DNA of 27,385 bases from an uncultured bacterium (lineage in GTDB: Bacteria > Bacillota > Clostridia > Peptostreptococcales > Anaerovoracaceae): the NCBI GenBank assembly GCA_905214195.1, contig CAJMLH010000029.1, positions 1-27,385 on the forward strand, written 5' to 3'. A program made the position numbers and the translations under genes. The notes beneath the pieces were generated by a model that saw nothing but the letters and a program-made list of their open reading frames with translations, searched no databases and had not been told where the DNA came from. Below, piece after piece: positions 1 to 7,356 of this stretch; the stretch's first letter is position 1; each line of letters opens with the position of its first letter.

Positions 1-1
1 A

Positions 2-1327
2 TACAAGGACATAAAAAACAAAATATTATCCGGTGAAATTCATGCAGGAGAGAAACTCCCTTCCCTAAGAAATATTTCAAAAAATCTGAATATCAGCATT
101 ACTACATCACAGATGGCATATAACCAGCTTTTAGTAGAAGGGTACATAATAAGTAAACCTCAATCCGGATATTATGCTGCCCAGGGGCTTTCGTCCAACT
201 CCCCGGCAAATACTGCTTCAAAACAAGAGACCTTTGGCAATCCAACTTTCAAACACGATAAAAACCCATATATATGTGATTCCGAATGTTTTGACTTTGT
301 AAAATGGAAAAAATGCAGTTCTCACATTTATAATGAATACTCAGATCAGCTCCTGTTTGAAAGCAATCCCCAAGGGGAAGCAGCTCTGCGCTTTGAGATT
401 GCCAAATATGTATATTCTTCAAGAGGCGTTACATGCAGTCCGGATCAAATAGTAATAGGCGCCGGTACTCAGCAGATAACAGGTCATCTTTGTCGTATTT
501 TAAAAAGACTTAATATAAATAATGTATCTCTTGAAAGTCCGGGATATTTGCCGGTTCAAAGCATGTTCAAAGAGAGTGGTTTTTCTCTATCTCATATTCC
601 TGTATCCGATGACGGAATCAATATAGATAAACTGCCTGTAAACATTTCATCTGCTGCATATGTAATCCCCTCAAATCAATTTCCTACAGGTGCTGTAATG
701 CCTGTTGGCAGAAGACGCCGTCTCCTCTCATGGGCAGTTGAAAATAACAGCATAATAATAGAAGACGATTATGACAGTGAACTAAGATATTTCGGCAGAC
801 CGATTCCTGCCCTCAAAAGTTTAGACGAGCAAGACAAGGTGGTTTATCTGGGGTCTTTTTCTTCGACACTTTTCCCTGCCGTAAAAATATCTTATATGGT
901 TCTGCCACAGACAATGAAAAATATTTTTGAAGAAATTAAAGACCAATATACGCAAACATGCTCCAAAGCCGAGCAGTTAACATTAGCCCTGTTCATGGAG
1001 AAAGGTTACTACTACACCGGAATACGCAAGCTGAGAAGTCTTTACTCACAGAAGCTGTCTACTACGCTTCAGGCATTTGCCTCAATTAAAGACCCTAACA
1101 TTCGTCTAATGGATACACGCTCAGGCATCAACCTAATTATAAAGCTCAAAACAAAAAAAACAGCCGAGGAACTTTGCGAAAACGCAAAGTCCATCGGCCT
1201 TCAAGTGCTGCCTCTTTCAGAGCTTACCGACCAGGATACAACATCACTGATATTTTATTACAGCAAACTGCCTCTTAAACAAATCGAGTCAAAGGTCAAA
1301 GAGCTTATAAATATATGGAGTTGCTAA
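2..1327 (+). CDS. MocR/GntR-family transcriptional regulator with aminotransferase-like domain (5' partial)
   Basis: The frame is open from base 2, so the gene begins before the window. The first 57 or so residues, including 37 upstream of the first in-frame ATG at 113, form a GntR-type winged helix-turn-helix. It shows the GEKLPSLR turn and the EGYIISKPQSGYY wing. After a short linker comes a fold-type I aminotransferase domain with a DDYDSELRY stretch (codons near 767-793), as in GabR/PdxR regulators. The family senses an amine or PLP-linked metabolite through a PLP Schiff base. Here the usual FSKTL lysine is replaced: the protein reads FSSTL and the codon at 863-865 is TCG (Ser). PLP chemistry may be lost while ligand sensing remains. 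The target operon is probably off the left edge. The stop overlaps the convergent apbE stop. Confidence 0.9.
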   Translation, partial: YKDIKNKILSGEIHAGEKLPSLRNISKNLNISITTSQMAYNQLLVEGYIISKPQSGYYAAQGLSSNSPANTASKQETFGNPTFKHDKNPYICDSECFDFVKWKKCSSHIYNEYSDQLLFESNPQGEAALRFEIAKYVYSSRGVTCSPDQIVIGAGTQQITGHLCRILKRLNINNVSLESPGYLPVQSMFKESGFSLSHIPVSDDGINIDKLPVNISSAAYVIPSNQFPTGAVMPVGRRRRLLSWAVENNSIIIEDDYDSELRYFGRPIPALKSLDEQDKVVYLGSFSSTLFPAVKISYMVLPQTMKNIFEEIKDQYTQTCSKAEQLTLALFMEKGYYYTGIRKLRSLYSQKLSTTLQAFASIKDPNIRLMDTRSGINLIIKLKTKKTAEELCENAKSIGLQVLPLSELTDQDTTSLIFYYSKLPLKQIESKVKELINIWSC

Positions 1328-2400
1328 TTCGCCTTAAAATCCATATCCTCAGATGACACGCTTACTTTATTGTCAGTATCCAAAAATACAGCTTCAACTC
1401 CATCTATACTCTTTATTAGTTTCATGCCTTTTTCTTTTCCAAGGGCAAGACATACAGTGCTTAGTCCGTCGCAATCTTGAGAACGACCTTTATCTGAAAT
1501 AACTGTGACGGACAGCAAATCTGTATCAACCGGAAATCCCGTATCAGGATTCAGCACATGATGATATTTTTTTCCGTCTGCTTCAAAATATCTTTCATAT
1601 GTGCCGGATGTAACCACAGTTTTATCCTTACACGAAACAGTTCCCAAAAGTCCCCCGGTCTCAGATGACGGATCTCCTATTCCCACTTCAAACGGTGTTC
1701 CTTTGCTGTTTTCAAGGCTTTCTCCCTTTTCTCCAACAACTGAAATATTACCTCCAAGATAAACTATTGCGCCGGTAACACCCTTTTGTTCAAGAAATTC
1801 TCCAACCTTATCTGCTATGTACCCCTTAGCTATTCCTCCCAAGTCAATCTGCGCACCGGGGTCTGCAAGTCTTACAGTATTTCCGTTTATTATAATATTT
1901 CTGTAATCTACATGAGATGACGCTTCTTTCAAAGCCGCTTCGTCGGGAACTTCCCCTATCCTGTTACCCTCTTCGTCGGTATTATGAAAGTCCCACATAT
2001 CTGTAACTGCACCTATTGTAATATCAAAAGCGCCGCCTGAAAGTTGGCCGTATTCAATACCTTTTCTAATGACTTCAATGGCGGCCTCACTTACCTCTAC
2101 TGCTTCTCCGCCTGCGTGGTTTATTCTGTAAATATCTGTTCCTTCTTTCGTCTTGCTTAATATATTTTCATATTCGTCACACAGCTTAAAAGCATCCGTA
2201 ATGACAGAAAGAACCTCTTTTTTCTGTTCTTCCTCACTCATGCCCTCAAGTCCCTCCATCGAATAGACTGTTATCTTGCATATAGTATCAAGATGAAAGC
2301 TGGTTTTTTCTATTCCGACATTATTATTCTGGGATTTGCAACCCATCTGTGGTATAATTATCATTACAATAAAAAACAATATTATAAATCTCTTTTTCAT
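1324..2400 (-). CDS. apbE: FAD:protein FMN transferase (ApbE), lipoprotein
   Basis: This enzyme covalently attaches FMN from FAD to Thr in S(T)GAT-type motifs of extracytoplasmic proteins such as RnfG and RnfD. The 358-residue protein begins with a lipoprotein-like signal peptide: Lys/Arg, a hydrophobic run, then Cys at about residue 21 in PQMGC, so the lipobox is not perfect. ApbE motifs follow in order: GGAFDITIG, DLGGIAKGYIADKV, YLGGNISVVG, YHHVLNPDTGFPV and the late metal-site region DCDGLST, where the family usually has ADALST. It is head-to-head with the NusG-II gene, with only 30 bp between the start codons. Substrates are likely the Rnf subunits encoded 3-5 kb away. Its Shine-Dalgarno (AAAGGGG) lies rather far, about 13-14 nt, from the ATG. 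Confidence 0.95.
   Translation of the reverse strand: MKKRFIILFFIVMIIIPQMGCKSQNNNVGIEKTSFHLDTICKITVYSMEGLEGMSEEEQKKEVLSVITDAFKLCDEYENILSKTKEGTDIYRINHAGGEAVEVSEAAIEVIRKGIEYGQLSGGAFDITIGAVTDMWDFHNTDEEGNRIGEVPDEAALKEASSHVDYRNIIINGNTVRLADPGAQIDLGGIAKGYIADKVGEFLEQKGVTGAIVYLGGNISVVGEKGESLENSKGTPFEVGIGDPSSETGGLLGTVSCKDKTVVTSGTYERYFEADGKKYHHVLNPDTGFPVDTDLLSVTVISDKGRSQDCDGLSTVCLALGKEKGMKLIKSIDGVEAVFLDTDNKVSVSSEDMDFKAN
2350..2358 (+). promoter_or_regulatory. Extended -10 promoter for the NusG-II / Gx / EFR1 genes
   Basis: TGG-TATAAT (TATAAT at 2353-2358) is a consensus extended -10 element. No good -35 is present 17 bp upstream. It lies inside the first codons of the opposite-strand apbE and would start RNA near 2365, about 65 nt before the ATG at 2431. 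This is an inference from sequence only. Confidence 0.5.
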
Positions 2401-2430
2401 AAGTACAATATTTCCCCTTTGGAGTTTATT

Positions 2431-2793
2431 ATGATAAAAAAAGCCGATATAGCTCTTTTCTTTATAATCTTAATATTCGGACTTGGAATTTCGTGGTTTT
2501 CCATATCAGGCAGTACATCCGGAAGCAAAGTCATCATCTCTGTTGACGGTGAAACTTACGGAACTTATGATATAAACAAAAATCAAACCATAGAAGTCAG
2601 GCAAAACGACCATACAAATAATATTACCATAAAAGACGGTTCAGTTTCAATGACTTATTCAGACTGCAACAATCAGGTATGCGTCAACACCGGTTCAATA
2701 AATGAATCCAATGACACTATCGTATGTCTGCCTAACAAAGTTATGGTCGAAATATCAGCAGAAGGAGGCTCAGTAGATGTTGTTTCAGACTAA
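2431..2793 (+). CDS. NusG domain II-containing membrane-anchored protein
   Basis: A 120-residue protein with one N-terminal membrane segment (about residues 8-26) and then an extracytoplasmic NusG domain II-like fold. The family signature is visible as YSDCNNQVCVNTG followed by DTIVCLPNKVMVEI, with cysteines at about 79, 84 and 99. The function of this family is not established. It recurs next to Gx transporters, ApbE and Rnf-type genes in Firmicutes. I chose the ATG at 2431 because GGAG lies 6 bp upstream and the hydrophobic segment then begins at once; the frame extends further upstream but only as antisense to apbE. The next gene starts inside its 3' end (ATG at 2777). Confidence 0.88.
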   Translation: MIKKADIALFFIILIFGLGISWFSISGSTSGSKVIISVDGETYGTYDINKNQTIEVRQNDHTNNITIKDGSVSMTYSDCNNQVCVNTGSINESNDTIVCLPNKVMVEISAEGGSVDVVSD

Positions 2794-3391
2794 AGACACA
2801 AAGTCGCCGCCGGTCGCTCCGGATACTTCGGTCACTTCAACAACCTCCGATAAAAATAAAGAATCCGCCTCATCTGCACTTCGCACCTCTTATGCACTGA
2901 AAACAAAGCGTTTATCTCTAAGTGCCATTCTTGCTGCAATGGCCATGATTCTTTCATATATAGAAGCGCTTATACCAATGCCTGTACCTGTACCCGGCAT
3001 CAAATTAGGCCTTGCCAACCTGATTGTTATAATTGCAATATACAAGTTGGGTTTTAAATATGCTTTCGTCATTAACTGCGTCAGAATATTCACTGCCGGA
3101 CTCTTATTTACAGGAGTATTTGGAGTTATATATTCAATGGCAGGAGGAATTCTGAGCATAATTGTAATGTATGGGCTTTACAAAACAGGGATATTCAGCA
3201 TGGTAGGCATAAGCATGGCGGGAGGTGTCGCTCATAATTTCGGGCAGCTTGTGACTGCATGTATAATAATGTCAAACATCAAACTCATGTCATACTTTTC
3301 AATCCTGCTTTTTGCCGGGATGATAAGCGGTATTCTCATTGGAATAGTTGCATACATGGTCATAGGCAAGCTTCCCCATCTTAAAATCTGA
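2777..3391 (+). CDS. Gx transporter family membrane protein (annotated elsewhere as heptaprenyl diphosphate synthase component I)
   Basis: A 204-residue integral membrane protein. The first 45 or so residues are Ser/Thr/Lys-rich and cytoplasmic-looking. About five hydrophobic segments follow, including ILAAMAMILSYIEALIPMP, the signature PGIKLGLANLIVIIAIYKLG, and three later helices. The LGLAN motif and small size match Pfam Hpre_diP_synt_I, a name that is probably historical since the fold resembles ECF-type S components or small-molecule transporters. The substrate is unknown. It overlaps the NusG-II gene by 17 nt and has a strong AAGGAGG site just before its ATG, so the two are co-translated. 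Proximity to apbE and rnf suggests a role in flavin, quinone or isoprenoid supply. That is inference. Confidence 0.85.
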   Translation: MLFQTKDTKSPPVAPDTSVTSTTSDKNKESASSALRTSYALKTKRLSLSAILAAMAMILSYIEALIPMPVPVPGIKLGLANLIVIIAIYKLGFKYAFVINCVRIFTAGLLFTGVFGVIYSMAGGILSIIVMYGLYKTGIFSMVGISMAGGVAHNFGQLVTACIIMSNIKLMSYFSILLFAGMISGILIGIVAYMVIGKLPHLKI

Positions 3392-3423
3392 ACAGATAAA
3401 TTTTATTCAAACGGAGGAATCAG

Positions 3424-4248
3424 ATGAAAATTAAAAAAGTATGGGCAATTTTCTTCAGTCCCACAGACACAACAAAAAAAGTCGTATGCCGTATAGCAGA
3501 TAACCTTGCATCCGGACTTTCAGCATCAAGAGAGGACTATGATTTTACATTGCCTAAAAAAAGAACCGACTTTCCTTCCGTAAGCGGCGAAGCAGGTGAC
3601 CTGATTGTATTTGGTACTCCCACATATGCAGGGCGAGTTCCAAATGTTCTCTTGAAATATCTTGCTTCTATTAAGGGAAACGGTGCTCAGGCCATACCTG
3701 TAGTCACTTTCGGTAACCGTAATTTTGATAATTCTCTGCTGGAGCTCAAAGATATTTTATTATCTGCAGAGTTTCGCCCGATAGCTGCGGCTGCCTTTTC
3801 GTGCGAACATTCTTTTTCATATACTCTCGGTGCAGGAAGACCTGACAAATGTGACTTTGCCGAACTCGATGATTTTTCCGAAAATCTATGCCGTTTAATT
3901 TTAGAAAACAATATAAACGGCCAACTCAATCTTCCCGGAATCCCCCAAACATACGGAGGCTACTATAAGCCTCAGGATAGAAACGGAATACATATAGATA
4001 TCCGCAAAGTTACTCCAAAAGTTTCCGATAACTGTACCAACTGCGGCATATGCGCTTCTGTCTGCCCTATGGGTTCAATAGATCCCGATAATGTAAAAGC
4101 CATGACAGGTATTTGTATCAAGTGCGGTGCATGTTTTAAAAAATGCCCTGTTTCAGCCAGATATTTTGACGATGAGGGTTACTTATACCACAAAACAGAA
4201 CTGGAGGAAATCTATACTCGCCGTGCTTCAAACCGATTTTTCATATAA
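3424..4248 (+). CDS. EFR1-family flavodoxin/ferredoxin fusion
   Basis: A 274-residue cytoplasmic redox protein. Residues 5-160 form a flavodoxin-like domain with the phosphate-binding loop FSPTDTTKK at 11-19 and a GTPTYAGR segment. Residues 195-250 carry two 4Fe-4S cluster motifs: C204-C207-C210-C214P and C231-C234-C237-C241P. This architecture (FMN plus two clusters) is that of EFR1 ferrodoxins, low-potential electron carriers of anaerobes. It follows the Gx gene by 32 bp with a good GGAGG site at about 3414, so it is probably the last gene of that unit, closed by the hairpin at 4254-4296. It could exchange electrons with Rnf or other ferredoxin-linked enzymes; its partner is not shown by sequence. 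Confidence 0.9.
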   Translation: MKIKKVWAIFFSPTDTTKKVVCRIADNLASGLSASREDYDFTLPKKRTDFPSVSGEAGDLIVFGTPTYAGRVPNVLLKYLASIKGNGAQAIPVVTFGNRNFDNSLLELKDILLSAEFRPIAAAAFSCEHSFSYTLGAGRPDKCDFAELDDFSENLCRLILENNINGQLNLPGIPQTYGGYYKPQDRNGIHIDIRKVTPKVSDNCTNCGICASVCPMGSIDPDNVKAMTGICIKCGACFKKCPVSARYFDDEGYLYHKTELEEIYTRRASNRFFI

Positions 4249-4253
4249 AAAAC

Positions 4254-4296
4254 GACCTGCCAATCGTCAGATTTTTTCGCTGACTTTCGGCAGGTC
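4254..4296. terminator. Bidirectional terminator between EFR1 and LRR genes
   Basis: GACCTGCC (4254-4261) pairs with GGCAGGTC (4289-4296). An inner GTCAG/CTGAC stem (4266-4270 with 4280-4284) extends it. T-rich runs follow on both strands: ATTTTAAAT on plus and GTTTTTTAT on minus. It sits between convergent genes. Confidence 0.85.
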
Positions 4297-4311
4297 ATTT
4301 TAAATATCAGT

Positions 4312-4731
4312 TTATTTTTCTCTGAACCATGCAACTATAACACGGCTTGCACCATAAGTGTCATTCCATACGGCTTCCTTTGAAACTCTGTCACCAAGTT
4401 CATCATACCAACCGTCAAATACAAAACCCTCTTCAGGCTCGGCCTTATATTGCTGAACTCCCGGAGCAAGTTTAAGGCTTATATATCCGCCTCTTCCTGC
4501 TTCCATATCAAGCGGGAATCTTCCGTCTCCTCCCGGGGCGCATGCTTTTATGTATCTGAGGGGATTTCCATCACACTCAAGTATCTCAAGATTTTTACTG
4601 GCGCTTACATCCAATTCCTCAAGCATGTTATTCTGTGCATAAAGTTCAGTCAAATCTTCACCTCTTGATAAATTCAGCTTTGAAATGTTGCTGTCTTTAA
4701 CATTGAGGACTTCTCTTTTAGTCTCTTCCAT
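4312..4731 (-). CDS. Small leucine-rich-repeat protein with InlB B-repeat-like C-terminus
   Basis: A 139-residue protein. Residues 10-62 hold about two to three LRR units of the internalin-like pattern (LTELYAQNNMLEELDVS, then NLEILECDGNPL). The C-terminal half ends in GFVFDGWYDELGDRVS, resembling the Listeria-Bacteroides/InlB B-repeat found in surface adhesins. There is no signal peptide or membrane segment, so the protein looks cytoplasmic, unlike most proteins carrying these domains. I chose the ATG at 4731 (MEETKRE) because GGAGG lies just upstream. Starting earlier would run the coding region through the csp terminator stem. It follows csp on the same strand, beyond that terminator, so expression may depend on read-through. 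The function is unknown. Confidence 0.75.
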   Translation of the reverse strand: MEETKREVLNVKDSNISKLNLSRGEDLTELYAQNNMLEELDVSASKNLEILECDGNPLRYIKACAPGGDGRFPLDMEAGRGGYISLKLAPGVQQYKAEPEEGFVFDGWYDELGDRVSKEAVWNDTYGASRVIVAWFREK

Positions 4732-4751
4732 AACAACCTCCATAATTTGCA

Positions 4752-4785
4752 GAAAAAAAGAAACGCATCTCAAGTATGCGCTTCT
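4752..4785 (-). terminator. csp terminator
   Basis: On the minus strand AGAAGCGCAT (4785-4776) pairs with ATGCGTTTCT (4768-4759) with one G-U pair and a 7-nt loop. A run of T's follows directly (4758-4752). It lies just after the csp stop and about 20 bp before the start of the LRR gene. Confidence 0.85.
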
Positions 4786-4803
4786 CTTAAAGTGGCTTTT
4801 TGA

Positions 4804-5016
4804 TTAAACCAAGTTAACATTTATAGCTCTTAACTTGTCGATGTTTTTAGGATCAGCCTCTACATCAAAAGTAACTTTTTGCCCTTCGGCCAAAGTCTTG
4901 TATCCTTCTATTTGTATTGCGGAAAAATGTACGAAAACATCTCCGCTGCCATCATCATTGGAAATAAAGCCAAAGCCCTTTTCCGGATTAAACCATTTTA
5001 CCGTACCATTATACAT
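4804..5016 (-). CDS. Cold-shock domain protein (CspA family)
   Basis: A 70-residue single-domain nucleic-acid chaperone. It shows both RNA-binding motifs, KGFGFI (RNP1) and VFVHFSAI (RNP2), after the typical start MYNGTVKWFNPE. Length is normal for the family (65-70). The ATG at 5016 has GGAGGT 7 bp upstream; an upstream extension in frame has no homology to the family and would cross the promoter. Such proteins bind single-stranded RNA, melt hairpins and aid growth at low temperature or in stationary phase. It has its own promoter (5091-5118) and terminator (4752-4785). The 5' leader of about 65 nt is short compared with the long cold-responsive leaders of enteric cspA. Confidence 0.95.
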   Translation of the reverse strand: MYNGTVKWFNPEKGFGFISNDDGSGDVFVHFSAIQIEGYKTLAEGQKVTFDVEADPKNIDKLRAINVNLV

Positions 5017-5076
5017 TTGGGTACCTCCATATCGCAAAATTTCCGTACCCAATATAACAACGCACACCTTACAATG

Positions 5077-5092
5077 AATACTTACAAGTATT
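5077..5092. repeat. Inverted repeat at the csp transcription start
   Basis: AATACTT-AC-AAGTATT has 7-bp perfect arms and a 2-bp centre. It overlaps the end of the predicted -10 and the start of the csp leader. It could be an operator or a small 5' hairpin. The protein that might bind it is unknown. Confidence 0.4.
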
Positions 5093-5118
5093 ATTACATA
5101 CATTTGTTTAAAAGTCAA
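5091..5118 (-). promoter_or_regulatory. Predicted sigma-A promoter of csp
   Basis: On the minus strand TTGACT (5118-5113) is followed after 16 bp by TAATAA (5096-5091). It begins right after the U-tract of the rnf terminator and would give a leader of about 65-70 nt. Confidence 0.55.
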
Positions 5119-5120
5119 TA

Positions 5121-5156
5121 CATAACAAAAGCCCCCTGCCATATGGCAAAGGGCTT
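5121..5156 (-). terminator. rnf operon terminator
   Basis: A 12-bp stem on the minus-strand RNA: AAGCCCTTTGCC (5156-5145) with GGCAGGGGGCTT (5140-5129), including two G-U pairs and an ATAT loop. It is followed by TTGTTATG. It lies 27 bp after the rnfB stop. Confidence 0.88.
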
Positions 5157-5182
5157 ATATATCCTTATTAGAAAGGTAAGTT

Positions 5183-6016
5183 TTATGCTTCTGCCTTAGC
5201 AGGAGCTGCCGGTTTTCTCTTTGCTCTCATATTTATGATAGCTCCGGTCGGACATTCTTTTGCACAAAGTCCGCAGTTCTTACACTTTTCAGGATCTATC
5301 ATCGCATGATTATCTTCAACCTTAATTGCTTCGAACTTACATACTTTTTCACACTTTTTACATCCGATGCAACCGTTAGAACAAGCTTTTCTTGTCTTAG
5401 CCCCGGCATCTTTTGAGTTACACTGAACGATAACTTTATTCTTGGCAGGGGCAATTCTTATAACATGGTTAGGACATGTATTTGCACAAATACCACATCC
5501 TACACATACATCTCTGTTTACTACTGCTACGCCGTCGCATACCTGTATTGCGCCATAAGGACATGCTGCCTGACAATCGCCAAGACCAAGACATCCGTGA
5601 GCACACATATTAAGACCGCCAAACAGCTGTTTTGCAGCTGCACATGTGGAAAGGCCCTGATATTCCATAAGCTTCTTTGAAGCTTGTGCATTACCGTTAC
5701 ACATAACAACAGCAACCTGAGGTTCTGATGAACCTGCTTCTACTCCCAAAATCTCAGCTAACTTTGCAGCCACATCTGCTCCGCCTACAGGACACTTTGA
5801 AGTTCCTATGGAATGGTCGGCAGCAAGAGCCGAAGCATAGTCATCACATCCTGCAAATCCGCATGCACCGCAATTTGCGCCGGGGAGTTCTGCTCTGAGG
5901 TTTGTTACTGTTTCATCTACAGGTACAAAGAATATCTTTGACGCAATAGTCAAGATAACTGCGAAGACGAATCCTATTGCTACTACCAGCAATACCGGTA
6001 CTAAAATATCCATCAT
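5183..6016 (-). CDS. rnfB: Rnf complex subunit B, iron-sulfur protein
   Basis: RnfB takes electrons from ferredoxin at the start of the Rnf chain (reduced ferredoxin to NAD+, coupled to Na+ or H+ export). The 277-residue protein has an N-terminal membrane helix (about 5-30). It then has the conserved RnfB cluster site GANCGACGFAGC (C49, C52, C57, with C75 further on). Several 4Fe-4S motifs follow: CLGLGDCQAACP, CVGCGICANTCP, CIGCKKCEKVC and CKNCGLCAKECP. The C-terminus is Ala/Lys-rich. ATGATG at 6016/6013 allows two starts; AAGGAGG lies about 11 nt upstream. It is the last gene of the operon, 21 bp after rnfA. Confidence 0.97.
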   Translation of the reverse strand: MMDILVPVLLVVAIGFVFAVILTIASKIFFVPVDETVTNLRAELPGANCGACGFAGCDDYASALAADHSIGTSKCPVGGADVAAKLAEILGVEAGSSEPQVAVVMCNGNAQASKKLMEYQGLSTCAAAKQLFGGLNMCAHGCLGLGDCQAACPYGAIQVCDGVAVVNRDVCVGCGICANTCPNHVIRIAPAKNKVIVQCNSKDAGAKTRKACSNGCIGCKKCEKVCKFEAIKVEDNHAMIDPEKCKNCGLCAKECPTGAIINMRAKRKPAAPAKAEA

Positions 6017-6037
6017 TTCTTAACTCGCCTCCTTATT

Positions 6038-6613
6038 TTACACTAAACCGCCGAATCCCATGAATGCCAGCGATAAAAGAGCTGCCGCAGTCATAGTAAT
6101 CGGAACGCCCTGGAACGAAGCAGGTACATCTGTGTTTCCTTCTAATTTACTTCTCATTCCGGAGAAAATTACCATTGCAAGCAGGAAGCCTGCACCTGCT
6201 CCGAAAGAGTTTACCAGTGATTCAAGATAGTTATATCCGGAATCGATATTGGAAATACATACACCAAGTACAGCACAGTTAGTTGTTATAAGCGGAAGGT
6301 AAACACCCAGTGACTTATGAAGTGCCGGTATGAATTTTTTAAGCGCCATTTCTACAAACTGTACCAATGCTGCAATTATAAGTATAAATACGATTGTCTG
6401 CAAATATGCGATGTTTAAGCCATTCAGAACCTGCATTATCGGCCATGTTACAGCAGTAGCCAGTACCATTACGAATATAACCGCAACTCCCATTCCAACT
6501 GCCGAATCAAGCTTCTTTGATACTCCAAGGAACGGACAAATACCGAGGAACTGAGCGAGAACATAGTTGTTTACAAGGATAATTCCCAGCAATATAGTTA
6601 AATAACCTGACAT
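6038..6613 (-). CDS. rnfA: Rnf complex subunit A, membrane protein
   Basis: A 191-residue integral membrane protein with six expected transmembrane helices, homologous to RnfE and NqrE. The pair RnfA/RnfE forms the inverted-symmetry core of the ion-translocating complex and holds an Fe-S cluster between them. Family features seen are the N-terminal NNYVLAQFLGICPFLGVSKK, which includes the cluster-ligand Cys, and the mirrored TTNCAVLGVCI. The start overlaps the rnfE stop as TAATG, with AAAGGAG inside rnfE, indicating translational coupling. Confidence 0.97.
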   Translation of the reverse strand: MSGYLTILLGIILVNNYVLAQFLGICPFLGVSKKLDSAVGMGVAVIFVMVLATAVTWPIMQVLNGLNIAYLQTIVFILIIAALVQFVEMALKKFIPALHKSLGVYLPLITTNCAVLGVCISNIDSGYNYLESLVNSFGAGAGFLLAMVIFSGMRSKLEGNTDVPASFQGVPITMTAAALLSLAFMGFGGLV

Positions 6614-7356
6614 TATGCTTCAACTCCTTTCTCTAATTCCTCAATGCATTTTTCCTGCTGACATACTGAAGCCAGCGCACATCCCTGGCAGCTGAAAGTT
6701 CTTGGTTTCTTGCCTTTGGACTGTAAAATCTTGTTTACTATAGCTATAGCACATGCATAGATGAAGAATCCGCCTGGTGCCAAAGCTACGATAAGCATTG
6801 GATGTTCTGAAATGAATGGGATGGAAATAGTAAGCTTCTGAACCAGTTCTTCGCTTCCAAGGAAGAATCCTGAGAAGATAGTTCCTGCTCCGATTATTTC
6901 TCTGATAGCTCCGATGAAAGTCAGAGAAAGAGTAAATCCAAGACCCATACCTATTCCGTCAAGAGCTGAATCAAGAACGCCGTTCTTGTTGGCGAACATT
7001 TCTGCTCTTCCCAGTATTATACAGTTAACTACGATCAACGGCAGGAACACACCCAGAGAATTGTAGAGCGGTTCAGCAAATGCCTGAACGATAAACTGTA
7101 CCAATGTTACAAATCCTGCTATTACTACTATATAGCAAGGTATTCTTACTTTATCAGGAATAACTTTTGCCAACAGTGAGATAACTATGTTGGAACAAAT
7201 CAATACGGCAGTTGCCGCAATACCCATACCCATACCATTAAATGCCGAAGATGTAGTGGCCAGCGTAGGACAGGTACCAAGTAACAGTACCAGATTAGGG
7301 TTTTCCTTAATTATACCCTTAGTGAGGACTGCTAATCTACTTGCTTTTTCTTTCAT
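6613..7356 (-). CDS. rnfE: Rnf complex subunit E, membrane protein
   Basis: A 247-residue membrane subunit paralogous to RnfA. The helix boundary motifs NPNLVLLLGTCPTLA and VVNCIILGRAEMFA correspond to the two Cys-bearing half-motifs of the family. The C-terminal tail is cytoplasmic and Cys-rich, with CQGCALASVCQQEKC, close to a four-Cys metal-site pattern. Many clostridial RnfE proteins have a comparable tail, but I cannot say whether it binds a cluster. The start overlaps the rnfG stop (TAATG); GGAGG lies upstream. Confidence 0.97.
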   Translation of the reverse strand: MKEKASRLAVLTKGIIKENPNLVLLLGTCPTLATTSSAFNGMGMGIAATAVLICSNIVISLLAKVIPDKVRIPCYIVVIAGFVTLVQFIVQAFAEPLYNSLGVFLPLIVVNCIILGRAEMFANKNGVLDSALDGIGMGLGFTLSLTFIGAIREIIGAGTIFSGFFLGSEELVQKLTISIPFISEHPMLIVALAPGGFFIYACAIAIVNKILQSKGKKPRTFSCQGCALASVCQQEKCIEELEKGVEA

